A stretch of 64,000 nucleotides of DNA, taken from the NCBI GenBank assembly GCA_017163975.1, contig JAFFSR010000243.1, positions 992,001-1,056,000 of the forward strand, written 5' to 3'. Origin of the DNA: Anastatus disparis (lineage: Eukaryota > Arthropoda > Insecta > Hymenoptera > Eupelmidae). The notes beneath the pieces were generated by a model, which was given only the letters and a program-made list of their open reading frames with translations, ran no database searches and was not told where the DNA came from. The position numbers were made by a program, and so were the translations under genes. Of the stretch, positions 44,343 through 54,945 are shown in pieces; positions within the stretch are counted from its first letter, which is position 1; each line of letters starts with the position of its first letter.

Positions 44343-47300
44343 AAATTTTCTTTATTTAATAGTTCTAAAAAAAATTGTAATTTAAATGACTTTATCAATT
44401 TAAATGGTTGAATTCGTAGAGTTATTTTAATTAGAATTTTTTGAAACTATTAATTAAAGTAAATTTTTTTAAAGTATTAAAAAAAATTCAATAGTGCCTC
44501 TTTCTTAGCTCTTCTTTATCTGCTTGCATAGATTAGACCTTTCGCTTGTGAATTCTTAACTGTGAACAGATGAAGAGATATTATTGCATTACAAAGAGGC
44601 GTAATTGTAAAGTTTTTTACTAAATCAATTCAAGTACATACTGACGAGATAAGATAGACATCCTTTTTAAATTATTTATATTTTAAATTCATATTTTAAA
44701 GGGAATTAACCAGTTCATGAAAGAAATCTGTTGTTACAATAAATAACGCAATATATAGAGGTTAAAGTAACAATTAATTTATTAATATCAACAATTAATT
44801 AAAGTATCAATTATGTTATCGATAACAACAATTAAAAAAAAGTTTTAAAAAAAGTTTATGAATAATGATGAATTCTTGACATTTTTCAATTCATTCTATA
44901 TTAGGAAAGCCAAAAATTTTTTCTGCAAGGCTTCGTTTCATCAAAAAATACTAAAGTAGGGGCAAAAAGGCTCCTGGTATATTATTGTTTGATGAAATGA
45001 AACATTGTTGAAAAAAATTTCTCGCTTTTCTAATATTAAATAAATTAAAAAATGTCAAAAATTTATCATTATTTATAAATTTATAATTATTATTAACAAC
45101 TTAATTTATTCTTTAACCTTTATATATTGTTTTATTTATTATAAGAACAGATCTCTTTCATAAATAAGTAAATACCTTTTAAAATTTAAATACTGAAATT
45201 CTCTTAATTTAAACAAGATGTCTTGTTAAGCTCATCTGTATCTACTTAAATTGACCCTATATTAAAAGGGAGATGAGCTATAGAGCGCAGCCATATTGCT
45301 GAGCAAAAAATGTGATTAGTCAATAGTGGTCGCCATATTGCTTAGTTCTGCGATGCCGAAAGTGGCAGAGTTAGAGCGGGAAATTAAAAAATTGATCCTA
45401 TATTAAAAGGGAGATGAGCTATAGAGCGCAGCCATATTGCTGAGCAAAAAATGTGATTAGTCAATAGTGGTCGCCATATTGCTTAGTTCTGCGATGCCGA
45501 AAGTGGCAGGGTTAGAGCGGGAAATTAAAAAATGTTTTTAAAAAAAGTATTAAAAAATAGTTTTTACAATTTGATAATTAATAAATAATTCTAGGAAACA
45601 AAGTTACTATATCAAAATTAATATTTTTTCTTTATTTACATATTTTTGAGTTTCAAAAATTTTTTGGAACTCAAAAAAATATAAATAATAAAAAAATTAA
45701 TTTTGTTTTAGTGACTTTGTTTTTTAGAATTATTTATTAATTATCAAATTGTAAAAACTATTTTTTAAATACTTTTTTATAAAACATTTTTGAATTTCTC
45801 GCTCTAACTCTGCCACTTTCGGCATTGCTGGCTTAGTTGCTTAGCATTAGAAATTGTAATATAAAGTGGAGTACAATCTCTTAAAGTTCTTAGACTTAAG
45901 AGAATGATTATACAGAGTACAGTTTCTTAGAGTTCTTAGAAAATAGAAATTAGAGTACTTTTTTTTAAGAATTAAATCAAAATAAGTTTAGATCAATTTG
46001 CTATTTGGACCAATTCATCTAAAAAGTTTTGTTTTATCAAATTGCCCAATGTCTTATCACAAGGATAGATTGATATAAAATTAATGAAGTGAACAAAGAT
46101 AGTACTATATTTTATCACTCTGAAGCAAGGGGTCTGAAAGAAAATAGAGTACAGTTCATTTGGAAAAATTTGTTAATATTAAAATCAACAAAAATATAAA
46201 TTTAAAAATAAAAATGAAATGAAATAAGAGATTGATTGTGAAAAAGTAAGAATATTTAATTTTCATATTGTATTTTTTATTTTCAATCATATTGTATTTT
46301 TATATTTTTAATTTTAATTTGTAAGATCATAAATGTATTATGTATTGATATTTATTATTTATAAATTCAAATTTAAATAAGGTTAAAATAAATTATACTT
46401 TTAACTTTAACTAACGTTAAATGATAAAATTAATATTGCCAAAGTTTACTCAAAAGATAACTTCCTTGGTCATCATGTTATTATACATTTTTCGAGCAAT
46501 TGTCATATTTAAAAGTTCTATTGATTTTACTATATTTATACTAAAATAAATTTTTAATCCGCTACATCTGTTACCACTAATTCTGCAATTTGAATATCTG
46601 GTAAAAATTTATATATCATAGCAGCTAGAAAAAATTTTGTATGATATGTGCCTATTCCATTAACATGCATAAATGCATGGAATATGCTTCACTGATTTTT
46701 CCTTTATTAATCTGTTTTTAAAGGATATATGAACAATTTAGGATCAACTTTTAATGATAACAAATCTAATCTATGTGCAAGTACTTTATTTAGATTAATG
46801 TTTGTATAAAATGTTCAACTTTGTCGATAATCATCTATATTTTTTCATTTAATAAAATAGTAATAATGAATATTAGAAGAATGTTATTAAGTGAAGTACT
46901 ATAAATGGTTATAGAAAGAATAAACATGTTATATATGAATATTATTCAAGATAAAGTACTTACACATAGATTATAATTATTATCATTAAAAACAAACTGT
47001 TGTCGATTGATTGAAACTTTACCATTTTCAGTGACAGTTATCGATGCTGCCAAAGTGTTCAAATAAATCAAATAAAATGTAAATTTTTAGTAGATACTTC
47101 AAGAGTATTGGTTAGAATGTAGATAATAGATTATTTAGATTAAAATTAGCAAACATAAATTTATTTCAGTTATTAATAAAAGATGGGTTATTTTAACTTT
47201 GGTAATATTATCATTTAATTAAATATATGTTTATAGAAGATAACAAATGAGAATTGGAATTTAAAATAAATGCAAGTTTTTTTTATGAACATAATAAAAA

Positions 47301-49865
47301 AATTTGAATTTATATAATAAAAAGGTTCTTCTGTCATATTGATCTATTAATACTTTTTAACATTTCATCTTATCTAATGGAATGTGTATAATTTTCAATT
47401 TTATTTTCATGGTATTGTATATCAAATGTTTGAAATTATAATTATTTATCACGTATATTTGACCAAAAATGAAAATTATCTGCAAAATCTCAATCACACA
47501 AGATCAACTAGAATTGTATGAAGAAAAAATTTTATAGAAATGCTAAACAACCAGAAAAGTATAATAATCGAGTTGATCTTTGCTCTATTATAATTACTTT
47601 ACAACATATGGTAAAAGTTGATATTAGAAATTGTATAACATCTAAGAAATATACATCAGCATTTAATAATAAATTTATTATTATTATAAAAATAAGTTTT
47701 AAATTTTAAAAATAAAAAAATTACATTTATTTAGATTGTCTTTTTATTTAAATTTTTAAATCAAGTCCATTTTTTACTTTTGTGCTTACATTTATTTTTT
47801 ATTGTGAACAATTTATTTAATAATATAATTTTTAAACACAAAATTAATTTTATATCAGTCAAGTTTATTTTTATTTTGTATTTTATTAAAAAATTATATA
47901 TTGAATATTAAAAAATTATTTTATTAAACATTATTACAAAATAATACTAAGATAATTATTTAACATCAAGATTTCTAAGTAATTACACATAATTAAAAAT
48001 GTATGTTTTTTAAATTAAAATTATTGACTGAATTGTAATTATTTTCAAATGATTTTTAATATCCTTATATAAATTCATGCTTTTTTCGTTTTTATATACT
48101 TCTTCACTTCAATTAAAAAAAAAAAAACATACATTAGAAGCTAATAGAATATGTATAAAATTTTCAATAAAAGAAATACACCAAAAGTATAAAAGTACAC
48201 AGAGATAAAAAAATATTTTCAATGAAAGAAATTTGTATTTCTTTTTCCTAATTGAAAATTGACCTTTCCCGATTTTAACGATTGTTTTAAGTATACACGT
48301 GCGTTTTTTGTTATAATAGAGTAGAATGAAGAACTTTGTAAATTTCTCGAATGATAATAAGAATAAATTTTTCTCGAATATAGAGCCTTACAAATTCACC
48401 AGAGGCACTATTGCACTATAGGGGTAGGATAGGTAGGAATGAGGTAAATTCCAATTTTTATATTATGATTAAATTGTTTGAAATCTCTTATTATTCAATT
48501 AGATTACGGTAAATAGATTATGAAATTCTAATCAATCAAATTTTTATATCTATATTACAGTAGTGCCTTTGACGGAAGAATTATCCTGCGTTTTATATTT
48601 GTGTTACAAGGAACACGAACAAACTAAACATCAATGCTTGATTACAGCTTATATTATTATATTTTTCTATTATTATATTTTTCGAATATCGGTCGATAAA
48701 TTTTTAAATTTAAATATTTTTTATATTTACATTGTTTAAATTCATTTATTTTTACTACAGCACTTAATTCCACACGCGCGGTACGCGCGTTAATGAACTT
48801 CTAGTTTAGTAAAAAGTAAGTATGACAGATTTATCTTTTAAACGCATAAATTTCTTAAAATAAACAATAAAAAAATGTTTAAATTAGTTAATTTATAATT
48901 TATATTTAATAGTGCTTAATTCAGAAATATAAATCAATGTATTCGAAAGATTTCTATTATTATTATTTTTTAATTGTTTATTTTTAAAAATATTTATGTG
49001 TTTAAAAAATAAATCTGTCACACTAACTATAGCAATACATATAGGTTAAGCTATCTAATAATAATGTAGAAAAATATAGATATTTGTATTTATCATTATT
49101 TAATTGAATCGAGATTAATTGTTTTGTAAAAATTATTTTTGATTTTATTTGAATTCCGCGAATTTGAAATATATATATTTTAATTCAGACTTTAATTCAC
49201 TAACAACCTCCGTTGCTAATTAGTATTGCAATAATGACATAAGTACAGCGACGTTAAATAAGATTTAAAAAATAAATATGGCATTTGAGGTTGTGCATTA
49301 AAAATTAATTTATAATTTTAAGATAAATAATGAAAAATTAAATTACTTTTCTTCGCTATGCTCTGACTCCTCCTCATCGAAAATGGTTTTGCTACTAAAG
49401 ATATCTTCATTTTCCTTTGCCTTTGTTTTATCTTGAATGATCCTAAGCTTTTTGTTTTCTATTCTTACTTCTTGTCGTCTTCGTTGCAGTAATGATTCTG
49501 ATGACTCCGATGCTTGTTCATCTGTGGTTAATATTTCTCCATCTGTATTAGCTTGTAGAGTCTCCAACCACTCTTTATTTGCTGAAAACATGTTTAGAAA
49601 TTATTTAAAGAAAATATTAATTAGTTACATGCAAGAATTTTGATAAGAAAGTTATATAGAAAAGTAATAAAATTTTAAATCATAATTATTAATTGATGTA
49701 AACATAAAAGATAATATTTTTTTACTTACCGCTTTTCTGCAAAATTCTTGCCTGAAACCACTGTTTTCCCCACTTTGCCGTAGTTTCTTGTTCATTCATT
49801 CGAACATCTTCTTCAGGAAGAATACTATATTCTTTATAACCGGACCACAAAATTAGCAAAAACAT
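41944..49865 (-). CDS. BEN-domain-like protein gene, six exons
   Basis: Gene model on the minus strand with matching phases at every junction: exon 1 49865-49730 (start MFLLILWSGYKEYSILPEED), exon 2 49581-49347 (acidic, NKEWLETL, then Ser/Glu-rich), exon 3 43209-43145, exon 4 43040-42964 (IDDIDKINHVVSLIKSIY), exon 5 42283-42239, exon 6 42171-41944 with the stop. All introns are GT-AG. The predicted product is about 261 aa. The last exon has a helical region, KPKEMARRLMTEILGKEILK followed by SSPTGK, that looks like a BEN domain, which binds DNA or chromatin factors. Intron 2 is 6.1 kb and full of foldbacks, and intron 4 contains a 540 bp TTAA foldback. Exon 3 uses a weak GTTCG donor. It may be a host gene or a domesticated transposon gene. 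Confidence 0.55.
42369..42908. mobile_element. 540 bp TTAA-flanked foldback in an intron of the BEN-like gene
   Basis: TTAAGAGGT at the left and ACCTCTTAA at the right, with TTAA at both edges. The arms share GCGGTCAGGTGAGAGAAA and TTTTATACAGC with their inverses. The loop carries GC-richer words. It sits between exons 4 and 5 and does not touch splice sites. Confidence 0.75.
43295..43529. mobile_element. 235 bp TA-flanked foldback in the large intron
   Basis: CTGTAAAACGGGGTGAAGCG at the left, and GTGGTAAAGCGGTCAGGTGT read on the complementary strand at the right, with TA on both sides. The GCGGTCAGG word is shared with the neighbouring 540 bp foldback. Confidence 0.6.
43640..45195. repeat. 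Cluster of palindromic repeats in the large intron
   Basis: Two direct copies of a ~480 bp foldback (about 43640-44120 and 44700-45185, both with GTTATAATAACGCAATATA-like and CTGCAAGGCTTC-like words) flank a third foldback (about 44160-44700) centred on an (AT)n run at 44280-44340. Parts of the same family recur at 50400-51680. No coding function. Confidence 0.6.
45251..45840. repeat. 142 bp tandem duplication followed by a foldback
   Basis: Units at 45251-45392 and 45393-45534 are almost identical (GAGATGAGCTATAGAGCGCA, GTGGTCGCCATATTGCTTAG). From 45500 the sequence folds back: CGAAAGTGGCAGGGTTAGAGC is inverted near 45800-45830. The duplication therefore involves one arm of an inserted foldback element. 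Confidence 0.75.
45841..49346. other. AT-rich intronic sequence, possible decayed exon pair near 46.6-47.06 kb
   Basis: Nearly all of this interval is AT-rich without gene features. On the minus strand an acceptor-like TTTGGCAG at about 47053 precedes codons reading SITVTENGKVSINRQQFVF and NYNLC followed by GTAAGT at about 46958. Downstream, a coherent frame near 46690-46560 reads IGTYHTKFFLAAMIYKFLPD. These could be remains of a transposon gene or an unused exon of the BEN-like gene. A plus-strand 63-codon frame at 47518 looks like chance. Confidence 0.25.
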
Positions 49866-50120
49866 TGTTTTGAGGATTTGAAATTTCGGAATGATCTAGA
49901 TGTCAAGTCAACAGTTTGAATATGGAACAAAATCAGCGCTGGTTTCACGACATTCTGTAAACAAACTTTTCGCGTAACTAAGTAAACAAATACTTCTCTC
50001 TCTATAATTTATTCGAGCAATCGATGTAATTAACCTGACAACTTGATAACCTTATATATGATCAGTATATACAAAAAATTATTATCAGTTTAATTATTAT
50101 TTCTAGATATTATCATTAAA

Positions 50121-50285
50121 ATGAGAAAAAAAAAGCTTTTATTTGAAGAGTGTTCAAGAGCAACTAAATATAGGCTGTTACAAAATTTTGAAAATACAAC
50201 CTCGGAAAGCAGCAGTTCCTCCAGTAGTGCTTGTGATTCTCAAGTCGATTCAGAAAGTACAAATTACATTTCTAAATACATTTAA
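50121..50285 (+). CDS. Short Ser-rich ORF, probably a transposon gene fragment
   Basis: 54 codons from ATG (MRKKKLLFEECSRATKYRLL) to TAA, with a run of Ser residues and an acidic end. The start resembles N-termini of accessory genes of insect DNA transposons, but there is no continuation. The second half of the ORF is included in a tandem duplication, so it also appears near 50713-50800 without the start. Function unknown. Confidence 0.3.
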   Translation: MRKKKLLFEECSRATKYRLLQNFENTTSESSSSSSSACDSQVDSESTNYISKYI

Positions 50286-51235
50286 AATATTATGTTATGC
50301 ATTAAAATAAAGTTTATAATGTCTCACAATCTTTTTAAGTACTCTAGTTTTTATGAGCAATAACATTGTTTAATAAATATTTAGCGTAATCTATAAATAA
50401 AATTTATTATTAAAGTATCCACTTCAATTGATTTCGTAAGAAGTTTCACAAATATGCTTTTTTATAATGAAAAATATTTCTATATATATTCACAGCTTAG
50501 AATTTATATACAAAAAGTCTATTAAATCAATAGAAGCAGATAAAGAAAAGTTTTAAAAGAGGAAACTAAAAAATTTTTTTCAATATTTTAAAAAATTTAC
50601 TTTATTTAATAGTTCTAAAAATAATTTAAATTTAAATGAATTTACTAATTTCAATTGAAAAGTAGTAAAGTCATTTCAATTATAATTTTTTTCCGAACTA
50701 TTAAATGAAGTAAACCTCGGAAAGCAGCAGTTCCTCCAGTAGTGCTTGTGATTCTCAAGTCGATTCAGAAAGTACAAATTACATTTCTAAATACATTTAA
50801 AATATTATGTTATGCATTAAAATAAAGTTTATAATGTCTCACAATCTTTTTAAGTACTCTAGTTTTTATGAGCAATAACATTGTTTAATAAATATTTAGC
50901 GTAATCTATAAATAAAATTTATTATTAAAGTATCCACTTCAATTGATTTCATAAGAAGTTTCACAAATATGCTTTTTTATAATGAAAAATATTTCTATAT
51001 ATATTCACAGCTTAGAATTTATATACAAAAAGTCTATTAAATCAATAGAAGCAGATAAAGAAAAGTTTTAAAAGAGGAAACTAAAAAATTTTTTTCAATA
51101 TTTTAAAAAATTTACTTTATTTAATAGTTTTAAAAATAATTTAAATTTAAATGAATTTACTAATTTCAATTGAAAAGTAGTAAAGTCATTTCAATTATAA
51201 TTTTTTTCCGAACTATTAAATGAAGTAAATTTTTT
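50191..51235. repeat. 522 bp tandem duplication
   Basis: Bases 50191-50712 and 50713-51235 are almost identical, with only a handful of differences (for example CGTAAG versus CATAAG near 50435 and 50950). It includes the end of the short Ser-rich ORF and an arm of the palindromic family seen at 44.2-44.7 kb. Confidence 0.85.
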
Positions 51236-51677
51236 AAAGTATTGAAAATAATTTTGAAAAGTGCCTCTTTTTAAAAATTTTAAAAGTGCTTCTTTTTAAA
51301 AATTTCTTTATCTGTTTGCATTAATTTAATATACTTTTTTCTTGTAAATTCTAAAATGTGAACACAGAAAGAAATTTTTTTGAATCATAAAAAGATAATT
51401 GTGATATTTTTTACTAAATCAAATTAAGTAGATACAGCTGAGCTTAATAAGACATCCTTTTTAAATGTTAAAATTTTTGTTATTCAGATTTTAAAATGAA
51501 TTCACCTGCTCATGAAAGAGAGTTGTTGTTATAATAAATAACGCAATAAATAGAGGTTAAAGTATTATGAAGTTAGCAATAACAATAAATAAACAAAAGT
51601 TTATAAATAATGATGAATCTTTTACATCTTTTAATTCATCTAATATTAAGAAAGGCAAAAATTTTTTCCTTAAGGCG
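51236..51677. repeat. Truncated copy of the intronic palindromic family
   Basis: Matches the sequence at 44500-44950 (for example GAGGTTAAAGTA, TTTAATTCAT and the CAAAAATTTTTTC word). The match stops at about 51677, where the unrelated sequence of provirus B begins. This marks the insertion point. Confidence 0.6.
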
Positions 51678-51957
51678 ACTACGGAAGTTTGGTTCGATTT
51701 CATTTTGTAGTTTACAAATTACTCTTTCAGAGTAGATAAACAGGGGGGATTCTAGGCCAGGGGGATTCTAGGCCACTAAACTTGTTTGAACGCGCTTTCA
51801 AAATTTGAAATCAGGGGAACGTTCGACGCAAGATCTGATTTATTAAATTTATATTTTTAATAATGGCAACAAATAGTTGTCTTCGTTAGAAATATTTTAG
51901 CTCTGAAAAGAACTGATTTAAAAATATTTTAGCTCTGAAAAGAGCTGATTTAACATA

Positions 51958-52205
51958 TTATAGTTTTTTATATTTAACATTTGGAGGTGGTATTTGTGAT
52001 TTAACTTTTGCATACTGCTCCTTCCATGATAGGTTCTTCTTCTCTTTTTCAGAAGAATCAAGGAGAGGAGTATACTCATCAGGTTTATTGATAGTACTCG
52101 GAGTTTGTCCCATGACGAAATGATGCAAGTCATGACGTGTTTCTGCTTTTATAGGAAGTGATGAGAGCCCCATCCATCGCTCCCATCTGTGAGATACAAC
52201 CACTT
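51958..52205 (-). other. Short frame overlapping the WER-motif block
   Basis: 81 codons open from a GTG (no ATG), beginning VVSHRWERWMGLSSLP. The first ~20 codons lie in a block repeated at 59585-59640 and 60146-60200, where the same frame reads VVPHRWER(K/R)LGLPSLP. The tail (LSWKEQYAKVKSQIPPPN) is unique. Either this is a small protein motif or a structured transcript end that happens to be open; I lean to the latter because no start codon is present. Confidence 0.3.
52152..52205. promoter_or_regulatory. Shared downstream hairpin block, copy 1
   Basis: GGAAGTGATGAGAGCCCC...CGCTCCCATCTGTGAG. It begins 27 bases past the stop of the exonuclease-like gene. The same block follows the stops of both small-protein genes. 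GGGAGC and GCTCCC in the better copies can pair into a short stem. A transcript 3'-end signal is one reading. Confidence 0.4.
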
Positions 52206-52231
52206 GATATTATCTCTCCTTTCAACTTCCT

Positions 52232-52735
52232 TTACTCACATTCCATTGGTATTTCCAACAACGAACGAATCTCAGTAAAATATTTTTTCATGAGTCTTAT
52301 GTTATGAAGCGCGCAGCAGGCTTTATACATACCATTGTGATGGGGACAAACAGTCACTAACTTTATCTTATCCAATGGTGGATAACCCATCTCTGTGACG
52401 TCAATAGCATTGAACTTGAAGCGCTCTAACCATTTTTTCTTGATGCTACCCATCACAAGAATTTTTTTAGCATCTTTCAAAGCTTCTCTAAGAATATTTC
52501 CTATTTCAGTATAGGAAATCGTACCGGAACGCCAAGATAAGCCATGATAATATTGCTCAAACCACTTATTTTGCTGTTTATACTTGTCTGTAAGTCTTCG
52601 CCAAGGAAATGGTTCTTTAAAAAGTAATACCAGAGGTTCATAATCATCGTTTAATGGAACTATAGCCAATTCTTTTAAAACATAATCATCACCAGGCTGT
52701 TTAAAGCCCTGCATATCGACCAAGTACTCCATCAT
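52232..52735 (-). CDS. Exonuclease-like conserved protein (provirus B)
   Basis: Intact, 167 aa. It begins MMEYLVDMQGFKQ (either Met could start) and contains VLKELAIVPLNDD, PFPWRRLTDKYKQQNKW, a helical YTEIGNILREALKDAKKI, and the C-terminal VCPHHNGMYKACCALHNIRL. Spacing of Asp in VDMQGF and Glu in LKELA, and the late His/Cys cluster, recall a DEDD nuclease fold with a zinc-binding end. This is hypothesis. Provirus A has the same gene at the same place with one stop. It is the gene nearest the terminus in both copies, 64 bases after the capsid gene, and probably shares its transcript. Confidence 0.6.
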   Translation of the reverse strand: MMEYLVDMQGFKQPGDDYVLKELAIVPLNDDYEPLVLLFKEPFPWRRLTDKYKQQNKWFEQYYHGLSWRSGTISYTEIGNILREALKDAKKILVMGSIKKKWLERFKFNAIDVTEMGYPPLDKIKLVTVCPHHNGMYKACCALHNIRLMKKYFTEIRSLLEIPMECE

Positions 52736-52799
52736 GAATGACTCCTTTGGGAGCGAACATGTAATTTATAACTATTCCCCCACCTACCCCTACCACCAC

Positions 52800-54026
52800 T
52801 TAGACAAGTTTACGCACGTTACCGTTGACAGGACTGCACTCGACTATACGATCATGAATGATTAAACAATAAGCTGATGTTCCAGCAAGAATGTTATTTC
52901 TTGATTCAAATTCCAAGCGAACATCTACTGGAGCACTTTTCAAAGATTCATTTTGCTTAGAGCAATCGATTACAATCAACGGTATATAGTCTATAAAATC
53001 TTGCTTTTTTAAGAGTGGTTCCGCATCTTTCTCGTAGTATGCACGTTGAAAATTAGCATACATATCGTACAGCATAGCAAACTGATTATGAGGAATATCT
53101 AAATTGAGATTTCCATACGGATAGTATTGTGAATTAAGAAAAAGCTTCACATTACTTATGTTGCAATCATCAAAACGACTCGCATTGGCTGTTTTCTGAT
53201 TTTTTCGATTTGTTTGGAAACTTAATACAACAAAACGTGGCTTTTCTAATTGATTAGAAGTTTTAACAGTCCAAACATGTTTCGATGTAGTTGGAAGTAG
53301 AGGATATTCGTACAGGTCCCAACTGCGGAAACTCATCGCAATTGGTTTATCTTTTTCAATATGATTGAGCAAGCGAAGTTTGTAAGCATTCGATAATACT
53401 ACATTTGGCATAAGCCACTCTATTCTTTGTAAATTGATCTTAAAATCTTCGTATCTATTTTCATGGTGCGTTTGAACTACCGAATTCAAATCATTCCTAG
53501 ATCTTGTGAGTATAAGTTCATGTTTGACATTGACTACAATTTTACGATAGTCTTCAGTGAAACCAAGAATCATACTCAGAGGAATAAATAAATCAAAGTA
53601 ACCTGCCTCGTTGTTAACTTTTTGATTCTCCTCTACATCAACCCAACCAGCGTTCTCAAGAATTGATTCTTGACTAGGGCAGAAGGAAAGCCATCCTTTC
53701 ATGAGTGTAGTTAATCCAACATTTTTACATTTATCAATCTCTACAGCATTGATTTCGTATCGAATTTCTTCAAACATGTGACAGATGGCGTTATTGACTA
53801 GGACCGTATTAGCTACCGCATTTCCATCTGCTTTCACGATTTAACCACAAATATGGAGTGAACTACGGGATGGGAGAAGACATAAGTCTTGATGCTGAAT
53901 AGATATACGAATCTCATCACTATTATTAAAGGAAGATGCGGAATAAGGTTGATGAGCATGTACCTCATAATGTTCAACAGATTCATCGAACTTCACTCCC
54001 GACTGAATGCTCAGAATTCCTTCCAT
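52800..54026 (-). pseudogene. Major capsid protein, hexon-like, one stop (provirus B)
   Basis: A 408-codon frame starting MEGILSIQSGVKFDESVEHY, with one TAA at 53843-53841 right after LHICG. The remaining 345 codons are open. Landmarks: ICHMFEEIRYEINAVEID, LSMILGFTEDYRKIVVNVKH, LILTRSRNDLNS, SFRSWDLYEYPLLP, FLNSQYYPYGNL, NQFAMLYDMYANFQ and IDCSKQNESLKSAPVDVRLE. The pattern is the double-jelly-roll capsid protein of Polintons. Provirus A reads Lys at the stop position, so this is a single substitution. Neighbours are the penton gene upstream and the exonuclease-like gene downstream. Confidence 0.85.
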
Positions 54027-54059
54027 ATTTTTGAAAACAACAGAAGAAGAATATACAAG

Positions 54060-54215
54060 TTACTTTCCACCACGGATTCTTAGCCCGAGACTTCTTAGAA
54101 ACTGAATGTTTTGCCGTGTTAGCAGTTTCTTTGTCGTTCAACGACTGATGACTGGTCGACATGTTGACTTACTTATATAGCCTCTACCAACTTTAGTATT
54201 GTAAACAATACCCAT
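54060..54215 (-). pseudogene. Conserved 51-codon ORF overlapping the penton stop, one stop (provirus B)
   Basis: The ATG at 54215 overlaps the penton TAA (TAATG), exactly as in provirus A. The peptide begins MGIVYNTKVGRGYISKSTCR. A TGA at codon 26 (54140-54138) is the only break, and the frame then continues LLTRQNIQFLRSLGLRIRGG to TAA at 54062-54060. Conservation of both ends between two proviruses that differ widely in DNA argues for a real gene. Basic composition and the Gly at position 2 are the main visible traits. Confidence 0.6.
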
Positions 54216-54901
54216 TACGTTTGTTTAAGATGTAATCTTATTGTAATAATTTCTCCTCGAAAATTAATCAAGTTTCCGTCTTGATCAACTATCCGTACTT
54301 GAATATGATCTATACTCTTGACACTGATTGGAAGATAAATGACTGGAGATGGAACTTCGATGATCTTATATCCCGGTGGGACTGCAGGAAAGAACTCGTG
54401 TATGGTATGCACTCGTCGATCATTTATATAAGCACCGGAGGTTATGTTGCACTCCACTCGGAGTGCGTTAACTTTCAAAATGGCTACCGGCAAATCGGAA
54501 TCGTGAGCGATTTTTTCTGTAAGAACACGTTGAGTAAAACCCAACAACGAACCTATGCAGTCTTGTGGTCGAAAATCAATAGGATGACTACAGGTTATAA
54601 CACAACGTAGTGTGCTATTATTAGGTTTTATATGTATTGAAATACCTTTTGATGCTAATGCTTCACGAAGATAATTTCTTATATCTTTAATTTCGTAACT
54701 TCCAGTCGGTAATACAATTTCTTCTTCACCAACGTAAAACTTATTATTTTCACTATCGATGTTAGGTATTGAGTTAAAGGTCGAAAGACCAATTAACCCA
54801 AGAACATAATTCTTATCTGGTGAAAGTTCGATCGGAGGAAAATACTGAGCTTCGAGCACTGCTGATGTACTAGAAAAGCTTAGTGTTAATGAATCTTCCA
54901 T
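54215..54901 (-). CDS. Penton-type minor capsid protein (provirus B)
   Basis: Intact, 228 aa, MEDSLTLSFSSTSAVLEAQY to LRLHLKQT. Conserved with provirus A in length and in EAQYFPPIELSPDKNYVLGL, LPTGSYEIKDI, DFRPQDCIGSLLGFTQRVL, NITSGAYINDRRVHTIHEFF and VKSIDHIQVRIVDQDGNLIN. Beta-rich, no signal peptide and no transmembrane segment, as expected for a single-jelly-roll vertex protein. It lies between the protease and the small ORF and shares the divergent capsid promoter region 1.2 kb upstream or has its own short leader (54902-54945). Confidence 0.8.
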   Translation of the reverse strand: MEDSLTLSFSSTSAVLEAQYFPPIELSPDKNYVLGLIGLSTFNSIPNIDSENNKFYVGEEEIVLPTGSYEIKDIRNYLREALASKGISIHIKPNNSTLRCVITCSHPIDFRPQDCIGSLLGFTQRVLTEKIAHDSDLPVAILKVNALRVECNITSGAYINDRRVHTIHEFFPAVPPGYKIIEVPSPVIYLPISVKSIDHIQVRIVDQDGNLINFRGEIITIRLHLKQT

Positions 54902-54945
54902 GATTGTTCAATGGATAATGAGAGATAGCTAATTTGACTTCCCTT

